Below are positions 47,885 through 56,772 of a stretch of 64,000 bases of DNA, in pieces. The notes beneath the pieces are model-generated. The model ran no database searches. It had not been told where the DNA came from and worked only from the letters and a program-made list of their open reading frames with translations. Each line of letters begins with the position of its first letter. The stretch's first letter is position 1. The DNA is taken from NCBI RefSeq assembly GCF_009363695.1, contig NZ_CP045403.1:2832001-2896000 (forward strand), in the 5' to 3' direction. This stretch comes from Bacillus sp. THAF10. GTDB taxonomy: Bacteria > Bacillota > Bacilli > Bacillales > Bacillaceae_I. Both the position numbers and the translations under genes were made by a program.

Positions 47885-50835
47885 TACCATCTAAAGTCTT
47901 TTGAAGGATTGTTTCCGCCAGCATCTTTCTCTTCCACCATAACGATGGTGGAGGCACTTATGGAGCTGTCTTCTGTGGATGTGACAGTCACCATGACAAC
48001 ACCTTTAGAAACACCCCTACCATGTCCATTTTGTTCAATTGCAAAGATGGAAGGGTCACTCGATTGCCATACAACCTCCACTTGAAATCTTCCGTTAAGA
48101 TGTGGAGGATTAATCCGTACTTGACCTTGAAGGTTCAAAGGTTGATCTACCTTGGTAGTATAAAGTGGCTTTTTAAATTCAAGCGTATAGTCTGGAATGT
48201 CTACCACTTTGATGGTAGCTAGCTTCGTTAATCCCTGACCAGCTAGTGCAGCAGAAATGGTCACCACACCTGGTTTTTTTGCCGTAACGACTCCAGATGA
48301 GTCTACTGACGCTATTTGAGAATCTAAAGAGCTCCAAATCATACGTAAATCAATCAATCCCGAAAGACCATCAAAGATACTTTCTATTTGTTGTGTTTCT
48401 CCTACATACATTTCATCTTGATAAAGAAGAGAAAAACCGCTCACTCCATTGTAATTAAGGGTGACCACTTCATCAAATGAGGCTCTGATAAATCCTCCAT
48501 CTGCTCGAACCTGAACGAGTGTTTTACCATATTCTTCTACAAGATATTGATACTCCGTAGGGTTTATCGTTTGCCATTGAGAATAAAGTAATGTCCCTGG
48601 TTTTTTAAAGCGAACTTCATATTGGCTTTGAGTATCATACCCTGGCACTACTTTGTCAAAAAACACTTCTGCTTTTTGGTTAAATGTATACTCTCCGTTA
48701 TCTCCAATAGATAGTTTATTACCAGAGTCTTTCAATCTCACACCTAATTTAGGGGTTAACGGGAACTCTCTTGTCGTACCATTAGCATATGTTATCGTAA
48801 TATGCTTTTTCCCATCTCCAAACTCCATGGAAAAAATAGGGTTAATAAAGGTCTCATTATTATCATCACGAAGCGTAATGGAAGCCAGTAATTGACCGGT
48901 ACCTTTATTATATTTACTAATATTCCCAGCATGGTTACCTCGGTACTCTACCACCGGGTTCATATCCGAATCTACTAGCTTAATCACCATTTCTACTTTT
49001 TCTATTGGTCTGTTAGTAACCGCAGCCGTTTTATCATTACTATTATTATCTACAAAGGTGATAATTGGATCTGGTAAAGGTTGTGCATGAATACTGTGAA
49101 TTCCTTTAACGGTAAAAGACAGTCTTTCCGTTTCTTTTGAAAACTCCATTTTTCCATTAACAACATTGTATTGAATTGCGTCAATATTGTAGATTATTTC
49201 TGTTGAGCCGTCATCCAATTGATTTTCAACCATTCCTGTTTTTAGGTCTGCTTTTAAACCAGCAGGTAATTTCTGCTTAAGTTTGATATTTTTCAAGGAA
49301 CCTTTGCTCCCGTTTGCAAGCTTCCCATAAGGCTTGATGGTGTAATCTACTATAAAGCTATCAAAGTTTTCATTCTTCACATTTGATTTTTGCAATCTAA
49401 TAATGTCATTACTTCTTGGAGCTTCACTTGATAAACTCATATTTAATTCAAAGGAAGGAGCAACTTGATCTTGTACAGAAACTTTTACTTCCTGAGAATA
49501 ATCTTTTGTAACAGGATTGCCTTTTATATCAGTATATTTCCACTTCACTTTAAAAAAGTAATCACCCTTGGCACTGAATTTTAAAGGAAGATTTGGAACA
49601 GATACCAAGCCCGGCCCCTCTCCTACACTATACTGAACACGACCGTTAGATGGAGTAACAATGGCATATGTTTGTCCACCCCGAGTTTCCACTTTTACTC
49701 CTGGAGCTTCTTCAACTGAAACATTGTTTGGTATTTTGATTTCTATCCCAACATTATTTAAAGAAGGTGTATCAATTTCATTCACTAATGCTTCAAAAAC
49801 TTGATTTAGATCCGTGCCTCCTGCTTCAATAGCCATGGATTCACCATTACTTGTTTTGCTAGCCAACTTATCCAAGTAATTAATGCTTGCTTCCCCGAAT
49901 CCAACAGGATAGAGAATGATTCCACTTTCCTTTTTTGTAATGTTTGCTGCAACCGCTTGTGCATGATTTTCTACATAAACCTTTGCGTCGCTTGCAAACC
50001 TAATTTTATTTCCATCATGATAAAAGGTGTTAGGGTTAATACGGTACGATCCATTTGAATAGATGATAAATTCTGTATCCGTTGTGTCTTTATAATTTTT
50101 TATTAATTCATAATTATAGGGATCGGTATCACAGTATCCCCAAAAGCACCAATTAACTTTTTCATAGTTTCCCAGTGGTTTTTCCTTCGTGTACAAAACT
50201 GTCGGTTCACCGTCAGTTAGAAAGATAATCACCTGTTCCCTAGAGCTATCTTTATGCTTTTTAAGAAGTTGCTCTGCTGCTTGGAGAGAGGAGCTATAAT
50301 TAGTACCACTTAGCGTTGTACCCTCTGGAGCCGTAATGGTTTTTACAACCTCACTAATTTGGTTGATATCTGAAGTGAGATCTTTTCCATTGAACTTCCT
50401 GACTGTTTCTTTACTATTGAATTCGACTAAGCCAAATCTATCTTTATTGATTCTGTCTGAGTTAGCAGCAGTGAATACAGTGGCGGCAGTTTGCATTGCT
50501 TCCTTAGCTTTTTGTAATCGTGAAATATTCTTTTGCAATGAAACATTCATGGAAGCCGACTTATCAAAAACAAACACAACATCTAATGGTTTCCTTGGAT
50601 TTTCAAGCAACATCCCTTCACGAAAAAGTTCAAAGTTCAAGGAAGTTCTTGCAACGTTCTGACTTCCCTCTTTTTGAAGGATTAATTCTTTTCTTGCAGG
50701 TTCCACTTTATTTAAATTCAATGAGAGTTGGTCGTTGTTGGTTGGAGTGGTCGCTGCAACTGAATTTGGAGAGATTGCTGAAGAAAGCAACTGCACTATC
50801 AGTAAGCAGACGGTAACATGTATAATATATTTCAA
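47884..50835 (-). CDS. Secreted von Willebrand A protein with Big_2 domains
   Basis: About 983 residues from a TTG at 50835, ten bases after AGGGGG; an ATG at 50859 is an alternative with a poor site. Signal peptide (YIIHVTVCLLIVQLLSSA). The vWA domain (about residues 85-375) has the MIDAS motif DKSAS in VVFVFDKSASMN and FLTDGEP. Then several beta-rich modules, and a Big_2-like domain near 845-895 (WSSLDSQIASVDSSG and KPGVVTISAALAG). No LPXTG motif or other wall anchor is visible. Size and metal-ion adhesion site suggest an adhesin. Convergent with the minor pilin genes, so a pilus-tip adhesin is an inference from location. Confidence 0.8.
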   Translation of the reverse strand: MKYIIHVTVCLLIVQLLSSAISPNSVAATTPTNNDQLSLNLNKVEPARKELILQKEGSQNVARTSLNFELFREGMLLENPRKPLDVVFVFDKSASMNVSLQKNISRLQKAKEAMQTAATVFTAANSDRINKDRFGLVEFNSKETVRKFNGKDLTSDINQISEVVKTITAPEGTTLSGTNYSSSLQAAEQLLKKHKDSSREQVIIFLTDGEPTVLYTKEKPLGNYEKVNWCFWGYCDTDPYNYELIKNYKDTTDTEFIIYSNGSYRINPNTFYHDGNKIRFASDAKVYVENHAQAVAANITKKESGIILYPVGFGEASINYLDKLASKTSNGESMAIEAGGTDLNQVFEALVNEIDTPSLNNVGIEIKIPNNVSVEEAPGVKVETRGGQTYAIVTPSNGRVQYSVGEGPGLVSVPNLPLKFSAKGDYFFKVKWKYTDIKGNPVTKDYSQEVKVSVQDQVAPSFELNMSLSSEAPRSNDIIRLQKSNVKNENFDSFIVDYTIKPYGKLANGSKGSLKNIKLKQKLPAGLKADLKTGMVENQLDDGSTEIIYNIDAIQYNVVNGKMEFSKETERLSFTVKGIHSIHAQPLPDPIITFVDNNSNDKTAAVTNRPIEKVEMVIKLVDSDMNPVVEYRGNHAGNISKYNKGTGQLLASITLRDDNNETFINPIFSMEFGDGKKHITITYANGTTREFPLTPKLGVRLKDSGNKLSIGDNGEYTFNQKAEVFFDKVVPGYDTQSQYEVRFKKPGTLLYSQWQTINPTEYQYLVEEYGKTLVQVRADGGFIRASFDEVVTLNYNGVSGFSLLYQDEMYVGETQQIESIFDGLSGLIDLRMIWSSLDSQIASVDSSGVVTAKKPGVVTISAALAGQGLTKLATIKVVDIPDYTLEFKKPLYTTKVDQPLNLQGQVRINPPHLNGRFQVEVVWQSSDPSIFAIEQNGHGRGVSKGVVMVTVTSTEDSSISASTIVMVEEKDAGGNNPSKDFRW

Positions 50836-50952
50836 AACTCCACATCCCCCTAGTAACATTTTCCTATATATCTACAATTATAGCAGAATCGTTTCTACAA
50901 GATACAACAATTGTTATAGATTTTACTAGATTTTCAATTTTTTTATTTTCTT

Positions 50953-50980
50953 TGTAACATTTCTCCATCTCGGACGTTAG
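50953..50980 (+). promoter_or_regulatory. ECF-type promoter upstream of the sigma factor gene
   Basis: TGTAAC (50953-50958), 16-base spacer, then CGTTAG (50975-50980). This fits the extracytoplasmic-function promoter form TGAAAC-N16-CGTC and points to autoregulation by the sigma factor it precedes. Confidence 0.65.
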
Positions 50981-51000
50981 TGTTGTGAAAGGAGGGGCAG

Positions 51001-51510
51001 ATGAAACAATCTATTGATGATATTTATGAAGCACATATGCAGGATATTTTTCGTTACCTTCTTTCTTTGTGCCGTGAGCACCATCTTGCTGAAGACCTTG
51101 TCCAAGAAACATTCTTGCGAGCCTATTTATACCTTGAGAACTATCGTGGTGATGATGTGAAACCTTGGTTATTCCGAATAGCGCACAACGCGTTTATTGA
51201 TCATTATCGAAAACATAAACGTACCATTGTAAAAGAACAAGGCTTCTTCCACCGTCTTTTCGGTAAAGGGCCTAGCACTGAACATAGCGTGATCATTCAA
51301 TCAGAAGTTGCAGAAATCATGGAATTCATACATACCCTCAGCGAGCAGCAATCACAAGCCTTGCTTTTATATGATTACCATTCTCTTAGCTACAAAGAAG
51401 CCGCAGAGGCACTTGGTGTTTCAGAAACCTATTTTAAAGTACTGCTCTTTCGTGCCCGAAAAAAAGTAAGGGAAGCAAAAGGAAAGGAGACAGAAGAAGA
51501 TGAAGAATGA
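51001..51510 (+). CDS. sigM: ECF sigma factor, SigM-like
   Basis: 169 residues. Region 2 with AEDLVQETFLRAYLYLENY and WLFRIAHNAFIDHYRKHKR; region 4 with LSEQQSQALLLYDYHSLSYK and the HTH EAAEALGVSETYFKVLLFRA. The start at 51001 has GAAAGGAGGGGC upstream. Overall it resembles B. subtilis SigM, which responds to cell-wall stress, but the choice among SigM, SigV and SigX is from memory and the symbol is tentative. It overlaps the anti-sigma gene by 11 bases and has an ECF-like promoter. Confidence 0.82.
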   Translation: MKQSIDDIYEAHMQDIFRYLLSLCREHHLAEDLVQETFLRAYLYLENYRGDDVKPWLFRIAHNAFIDHYRKHKRTIVKEQGFFHRLFGKGPSTEHSVIIQSEVAEIMEFIHTLSEQQSQALLLYDYHSLSYKEAAEALGVSETYFKVLLFRARKKVREAKGKETEEDEE

Positions 51511-52639
51511 TTTTAAAGAGAAACTTGAAAAATTTGATCGAGGGGATATGTCAGAAGAAGAGAAGCAGGAGTTTGAAAAGGAATTAGAAAAGCAGGAAGC
51601 GTCCTGGTTTGAGCCAAGCCTTACAAAAAAACGACAGAAGAAAATTTTACGTGCTGGGAAATGGAAAGCTCGGATCAGTACCGCGTTAACCGCTATCCCC
51701 CTCCTTCTATTAGTGTTGATGATTAGCTCCTTTTTGACAAACTTCTATTACTACGGATTCTCCACAGGGCTATCAGAAAAATATAATCGGTCGCAGCGTT
51801 TAAGTGATGTGGTTGTTTATTCGGCTTTAATTACTGATCCCTATGCGGAAAAGTACCCTTCTGATACAAAGGTCGGCATGTTTTTTAATATGGATGTAAA
51901 GAGGGACTTAAAAAAGATAGTCGGAAAGGAATCCTTTGTCACCGGACAGATGAATGTAAACTTTCTATTTTCAAAAATGGGAATTGCTAACAAAAGTTAT
52001 TTTGGGAAAGAAGATAACCTTCCAGAATTTCGACATCCCTCATGGCTAAGTGAGAACGAAACAAACTCAGATAACGAATGGGAACGGTTGGATAAGCTTC
52101 CTGAAGGAACGGTAACGACTGCGTTTGTTAGCTTCAAACAGTTGATGAGCACAGACGATGTTTTTGAAGCATTTACCGAAAAAGATATGGATTTACTCTG
52201 GTTTCCGGTGCATACTCCACAGGCAGAGAACATGGATTTTGCCGTTTTCAATATTGGATTTCCGAATTACCCTTTGTTCCATCATGATGATTGGAGTCTA
52301 GAATCAAGAACAGAAGAGCGTTCTTTGTTCGGATCTAGTGTGTCTGAAACAAGGTCTGCCCCAAACTATGTAGAGGGCGACACCGAAATGCTACATGAGC
52401 ACTTCATCAAAACAATAGATTTCCTAAAAGATTACCAAAAGGAATTTAATGAACTTCAAGTAATACATGGCTTCCAACAACTCGAGGAAATTGCTAGTTA
52501 TTTGAATGAAAACAACATCACGCACCACGGAGTCGTCCTTACCGGGCCAACCAAAAAAGTTCTCGCTCTTAAAGAAGAAGCGTTTGTAAGCTCGATTATC
52601 ATCGACGAAGTAGCACTGTGGAACTGGCACAACGAATAA
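51500..52639 (+). CDS. Membrane anti-sigma factor, YhdL-like
   Basis: 379 residues. Cytosolic N terminus (1-58) with FDRGDMSEEEKQEFEKELEK, a single membrane helix (about 60-80), and a large external domain (about 95-375) of the sigma-regulator C-terminal type (GTVTTAFVSFKQLMSTDD and VVLTGPTKKVLALK). It probably binds and holds the ECF sigma factor of the preceding gene, with which it overlaps. In B. subtilis SigM is held by YhdL and YhdK; no second small anti-sigma gene is visible here. Confidence 0.82.
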   Translation: MKNDFKEKLEKFDRGDMSEEEKQEFEKELEKQEASWFEPSLTKKRQKKILRAGKWKARISTALTAIPLLLLVLMISSFLTNFYYYGFSTGLSEKYNRSQRLSDVVVYSALITDPYAEKYPSDTKVGMFFNMDVKRDLKKIVGKESFVTGQMNVNFLFSKMGIANKSYFGKEDNLPEFRHPSWLSENETNSDNEWERLDKLPEGTVTTAFVSFKQLMSTDDVFEAFTEKDMDLLWFPVHTPQAENMDFAVFNIGFPNYPLFHHDDWSLESRTEERSLFGSSVSETRSAPNYVEGDTEMLHEHFIKTIDFLKDYQKEFNELQVIHGFQQLEEIASYLNENNITHHGVVLTGPTKKVLALKEEAFVSSIIIDEVALWNWHNE

Positions 52640-52640
52640 G

Positions 52641-52675
52641 AAAAACTCCCGCCAATCGTGGACGGGAGTTTTTTT
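52641..52675. terminator. Terminator between the anti-sigma and GGDEF genes
   Basis: AAAACTCCCG-CC / GG-CGGGAGTTTT with T-runs on the plus strand and also T-rich on the minus strand; convergent genes. Confidence 0.9.
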
Positions 52676-54410
52676 ATGAGGTTTTTTTGTATTCTGCGAC
52701 TTTATTTCTGCCCGCTTGTTTCGCTCCAACATACATCGCTCGATCGGCGTGACGGATAAGGTCTAGCGTGTCTTCTGCATCATTAGGCGCGGTAGCAAAA
52801 CCAATACTTGCTGTTACCTTGACGAGCTGTACTCCTTGGGTTTCCCGTATATGCTGCTTTAACGGGAAGGATCTGGTAGCAAGATGCACTCTTATTTTTT
52901 CCGCAAGATCAAAGCAAGCTCCTCGATCGATATTTGGTAGAAGAATGACAAACTCCTCTCCGCCATACCTTGCGACGGTTCCTTTGTTCCCAACAAGTGT
53001 AGTCAGGCGTTCTGCTACTTGCATCAAAATTTCATTTCCGCTTTGGTGCCCATATACATCATTTATTTTTTTGAAATGATCTAAATCAAGCATAATTAAG
53101 GATAATGAACTTGAATTTCCTTTTGTCAATTTTTCAAATTCCTGATCAAGCAAGCCCTCGAAAAAGCGATAATTATAAAGCTTTGTAAGTGCACAGCGCT
53201 CGCTTTTGTTTTTCGTTTCCTGGTAATTACGGGCTTTTTCCATCGCTACTCCAAAATAGGAGCAAAGAATATCTAAAATCATTAGCTGTGATTTTTCGTA
53301 GATTCGCTTGGAAGAGCTTGCCAACAACACAAGTCCTTCCACTTTATGATTTCGAATCACTGGCACACACATCACACTTTGGATGCTGGATGGGAGATGA
53401 TTCTTTCCAATATGCAGCCACTCTTTCTTCTTCTCATAGCAAACACTTTTTCCGCGCTTCAACACATAAGAGAGTAATTCTTCCTTATCCGTTTGAAGAA
53501 TGGTATCCACTTTAATAAGGTTTTCATTGTCCATTACTCGCAGGATTTTCATCGTGTTGTTCTCATTCACATCTATGATAGCCGCATAATCCACATTAAA
53601 TAATGTGGACACTTTTTCAATAAAAACATCTAATACGCCTATAGTGTCTAGGCGTTCTGTTAACTGATGGCCAACATCTGCTGCTTGCTGGAGTCGTCCA
53701 TTCACTTTTTGGCTTGTATGGTAAAGCTGGAGAATTAATGTCAAAATGACAAATGGCAGACCAACATATAAGAGCGCAACCACTCCAACTTGTTCGTAAA
53801 GAGTATAGAGAATTAACCCTACAGGCAGAACCATAATGCTTGTTGTTAAGTCCCATTTTGTGTCTGCTGTAATAAATTTACTTTTTCTTCGATAAATCGA
53901 AACTTGAATAAAATATAAGCCTACCTGATTGAGCGTAAGATATATAATTTCATGTGCTAGAATCGGGATTAAAACGACGATATTCCAGAGCCTTGTATCC
54001 CCAACTTCCCCACCTAGTGCGTAAAAAGTAAATCCTGCAACTAGGGAGATACCCGAAAACATCAGCATATTAATCGGGATTTTTAATCTTGTGTCTTTGT
54101 TGATTCGAATATAGAGCATAAGGGCAACAACAGAAATGAGCGTTATAACCATCTCTGCAAAGAGGCCGAATGACAAAAGCACTGCCAAAGAAACCCCTTG
54201 TGTTAAAAAGAGATGTACCTCTCCAACAACAATAGGGATAAAAGATAAAATGATAGCTAGTGCAGTAAAGCCTACTAGGTGCCAGATTGGCAGTTCATTT
54301 ACGTTAACAGGAGAAAGCTGATAACCTAGCCATAAAAAAGCGGGAACTAGTATGAAAAAGCATGTCCATATAACCATTTCCTTCTGGCGACTTACTTCTT
54401 GAACTACCAA
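52674..54410 (-). CDS. Membrane diguanylate cyclase with GAF domain
   Basis: About 578 residues from a TTG at 54410 with GGGAGGGG five bases upstream; an upstream ATG (54452) is possible but less supported. Six or so membrane helices (1-210), a GAF-like domain (about 240-375: LFNVDYAAIIDVNENN), then GGDEF (about 400-560) with LTKLYNYRFF, LDLDHFKKINDVYGHQSGNE and the active motif YGGEEFVILLPN. It makes cyclic di-GMP. No RxxD inhibitory site is seen upstream of GGEEF. It lies near the pilus locus, whose PilB has cyclic di-GMP-type N-terminal repeats. Confidence 0.9.
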   Translation of the reverse strand: MVVQEVSRQKEMVIWTCFFILVPAFLWLGYQLSPVNVNELPIWHLVGFTALAIILSFIPIVVGEVHLFLTQGVSLAVLLSFGLFAEMVITLISVVALMLYIRINKDTRLKIPINMLMFSGISLVAGFTFYALGGEVGDTRLWNIVVLIPILAHEIIYLTLNQVGLYFIQVSIYRRKSKFITADTKWDLTTSIMVLPVGLILYTLYEQVGVVALLYVGLPFVILTLILQLYHTSQKVNGRLQQAADVGHQLTERLDTIGVLDVFIEKVSTLFNVDYAAIIDVNENNTMKILRVMDNENLIKVDTILQTDKEELLSYVLKRGKSVCYEKKKEWLHIGKNHLPSSIQSVMCVPVIRNHKVEGLVLLASSSKRIYEKSQLMILDILCSYFGVAMEKARNYQETKNKSERCALTKLYNYRFFEGLLDQEFEKLTKGNSSSLSLIMLDLDHFKKINDVYGHQSGNEILMQVAERLTTLVGNKGTVARYGGEEFVILLPNIDRGACFDLAEKIRVHLATRSFPLKQHIRETQGVQLVKVTASIGFATAPNDAEDTLDLIRHADRAMYVGAKQAGRNKVAEYKKTS

Positions 54411-54513
54411 ACTAACCCCTCCCTTCTCTATCCTTTTTTCACGTTCTTTCATAATAATTAAATATTATCAAATTTTCTAACATTTGTCACAAGAAAAATA
54501 GGATAATTATCCC

Positions 54514-55749
54514 TTATTTTGTTTTTTTGTCGAATAAGAGATAAGTCCTAGTTTCTTGAAGGAAATACAAAGAGCCTGTAATCACTAAAACAGCGTCCTT
54601 TTTGAGCTTGGAGATTCCCTCCTCCAATGCCAATTTCCAATTTTCTTCATAAGCCTTTTTAGGGTGCTCACTCAGCATGAAAAGCTCTTCCGCTTTTGCT
54701 GCCCGCGGAAATGCAAAAGAAGTAAAAGTAATTTGTGTAGCTACCCTGTCCAACCTTTCAATCATTTTCTCTAAAGGCTTATCCTTTAAAGCACCAAAAA
54801 TGATATGCACTTCCTTATCAGCAAATGTATTCTGTATGGAAGAGACAAGTGCAGCCACAGCTTCCTCATTATGGGCCCCGTCCAACACAATCGGGCCTTG
54901 TTTCTGTAGGATTTCGAACCTTCCTGGATGGGTCGCATTTAGCAACCCTCTCTTCACCTTTTTCTCATCCCTTTGAACAAACCCATTTTCTACTAAAAGG
55001 TCAAATCCTTTCACTGCAAGACCTGCATTCATTCGCTGGTGGGAACCTTGAATGGATAGCTCCTCTTCTGTTATGTCGAAGGAACGCTCATGGAAAAAGA
55101 AACAGGGTGCTTGCTTTACCTCTGCTTCTTCCCTTATGACATCCTTTGCCTCTTGTTGAGTTACCCCTGTCACTACAGGAATACCTTGTTTAATAATTCC
55201 TGCCTTTTGATATGCAATTTTTTGTACGGAGTCTCCTAAGAAACCAACATGGTCCAGGCCAACATTTGTAATAATGGAGAGAATGGGAGTAAGCACATTC
55301 GTAGAATCCTCTCTTCCACCAAGACCAACCTCCATTATGGCAAAATCAACTCGTTTCATTTCTGCAAAATAATAAAATGCCATCGCTGTTTGCAGTTCAA
55401 ATTCGGTTAGATGCGCATCCTCAAGGCCTTTTTGATTAAATTCCTCGATGATTTTCAACATCTCTTCATCCGATATATCTTCTCTATTAATGGAAATCTG
55501 ATCATTTAAGGTCTGATATGCTGGCGAATGAAATACGCCAACCTGATACCCATGCTCAAGAAAAATGCTTTCTAAAAAGCGCAGAGTGGAACCTTTCCCA
55601 TTCGTGCCACCGATATGTATGATTTTCAGCTTGTCTTGAGGATTCCCAAGCCTCTTAAGAAAGTTCTGCAGTCGCTCTAGACCAAGGTTTATTTCATTTT
55701 TTATCATAAACGATTTTCGTTGTTGCACTTCCTGCCAGCTTTTAAACAT
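54514..55749 (-). CDS. folC: Folylpolyglutamate synthase/dihydrofolate synthase FolC
   Basis: 411 residues. FolC adds glutamates to folates. P-loop GGTNGKGST (about 46-54), EVGLGGREDSTN with catalytic Glu, TNVGLDHVGFLG, the carbamylated-lysine site YQKAGIIK, and DGAHNEEAV in the C-terminal domain. The start at 55749 follows AAGGAGAGCGATT. It lies between comC/pilus and valS, the conserved place. A paralogue is encoded divergently at 57635. Confidence 0.95.
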   Translation of the reverse strand: MFKSWQEVQQRKSFMIKNEINLGLERLQNFLKRLGNPQDKLKIIHIGGTNGKGSTLRFLESIFLEHGYQVGVFHSPAYQTLNDQISINREDISDEEMLKIIEEFNQKGLEDAHLTEFELQTAMAFYYFAEMKRVDFAIMEVGLGGREDSTNVLTPILSIITNVGLDHVGFLGDSVQKIAYQKAGIIKQGIPVVTGVTQQEAKDVIREEAEVKQAPCFFFHERSFDITEEELSIQGSHQRMNAGLAVKGFDLLVENGFVQRDEKKVKRGLLNATHPGRFEILQKQGPIVLDGAHNEEAVAALVSSIQNTFADKEVHIIFGALKDKPLEKMIERLDRVATQITFTSFAFPRAAKAEELFMLSEHPKKAYEENWKLALEEGISKLKKDAVLVITGSLYFLQETRTYLLFDKKTK

Positions 55750-55792
55750 AATCGCTCTCCTTGGTATAGGTTATTTCTATTATTTACGTTAA

Positions 55793-55813
55793 AATAATGG
55801 TGTTATCATTATC
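55793..55813. promoter_or_regulatory. Inverted repeat between folC and the ATP-grasp cassette
   Basis: ATAATG-GTGTTAT-CATTAT: six-base arms around seven bases. Fur-like in composition, but the arms are two bases farther apart than in a 19-base Fur box. It could be an operator for either divergent gene. Confidence 0.35.
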
Positions 55814-55872
55814 GATGATTTATTTGCAAAAACGCAACCCTTTCATTATCTCACATACGTACGGAGGAACAT

Positions 55873-56772
55873 ATGATTTCTTACCATTCTTGGATTATTT
55901 ATAACGGCAATCTCCCACAAGAAAAATTTATCGAATTGGCAAGCTGGATGGAAAAAGTTGCTCATCAACATCAAGTGACCACTCAGCTGATGAAAAATAA
56001 CAGCCTGCTTCCAACGGTGGTCAATGGCAGGCTAGCCCTAGAAGGACAGGACATGCTGCCTGATTTTGTGATTTTTTTAGACAAGGACATCCTGCTAGCA
56101 AAACACTTAGAAATGATGGGTATTCCTGTTTACAATAGCGCAAGTGCCATTGAAATTTGCGATAACAAATCGCTCACCTTTCAAAGATTAGCTGCTCACG
56201 GTATTCCGATGCCAAAAACGATTCTAGCACCTTTTGTCTTTTTCGAACATCAAGATATGACTCCATTTGAAAGAGCAGCAGATTCTCTCGGCTTTCCGCT
56301 AGTTGTCAAGGAAGCTTACGGTTCTTTTGGCATGCAGGTTTATTTGGTACATACAACGGAAGAGCTTTTTGCCCTCGTAAGGGAAATCGGTAATCGGCCA
56401 TTTTTATTGCAGGAATTTATCGCTAGTAGCAAAGGCAGAGATGTGCGCTTAAATGTGGTTGGTGACAAGGTCGTTGCTTCGATGCTTCGTGTATCTGACA
56501 CAGATTTCCGCGCAAATGTCAGCAATGGTGGCAAAATGATGACATACGAGCCCACTCAAGCCGAAATGAATCTTGCCGTGCGGTGTAGTCAGCTCGTAGG
56601 GGCAGATTTTTCCGGGGTGGATATCCTTTTTGCGTCAGACGGCTCGCCGCTTGTTTGTGAAATAAACTCTAACGCCCATATTAAAAATATATTTGACTGT
56701 ACAGGTATTAATGTTGCCGAGTACATAGTGCCGCATATTCTAGAAAAGTTTAAAGGACAGATAGCACCATGA
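55873..56772 (+). CDS. RimK-like ATP-grasp ligase, first of two
   Basis: 299 residues; ATG 55873 with GGAGG five bases upstream. ATP-grasp features in order: substrate-side LTFQRLAAHGIPMPKT, lysine and glycine loop PLVVKEAYGSFGMQVYLV, LLQEFIASSKGRDVRLNVVG, then DFRANVSNGGKM, and metal-ligand Asp/Glu/Asn in GVDILFASDG and CEINSNAHIKNI. This is the RimK/LysX/MptN superfamily, which joins amino acids (often glutamate) to a carboxylate through an acyl phosphate. All ATP and metal residues are kept. First gene of a three-gene plus-strand operon. Substrate unknown. Confidence 0.88.
   Translation: MISYHSWIIYNGNLPQEKFIELASWMEKVAHQHQVTTQLMKNNSLLPTVVNGRLALEGQDMLPDFVIFLDKDILLAKHLEMMGIPVYNSASAIEICDNKSLTFQRLAAHGIPMPKTILAPFVFFEHQDMTPFERAADSLGFPLVVKEAYGSFGMQVYLVHTTEELFALVREIGNRPFLLQEFIASSKGRDVRLNVVGDKVVASMLRVSDTDFRANVSNGGKMMTYEPTQAEMNLAVRCSQLVGADFSGVDILFASDGSPLVCEINSNAHIKNIFDCTGINVAEYIVPHILEKFKGQIAP

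Noticed and set aside
55793..55813. A true Fur box
   Set aside because: The arms match in part, but the spacing is two bases longer than the 19-base Fur box, so I list it only as an inverted repeat.
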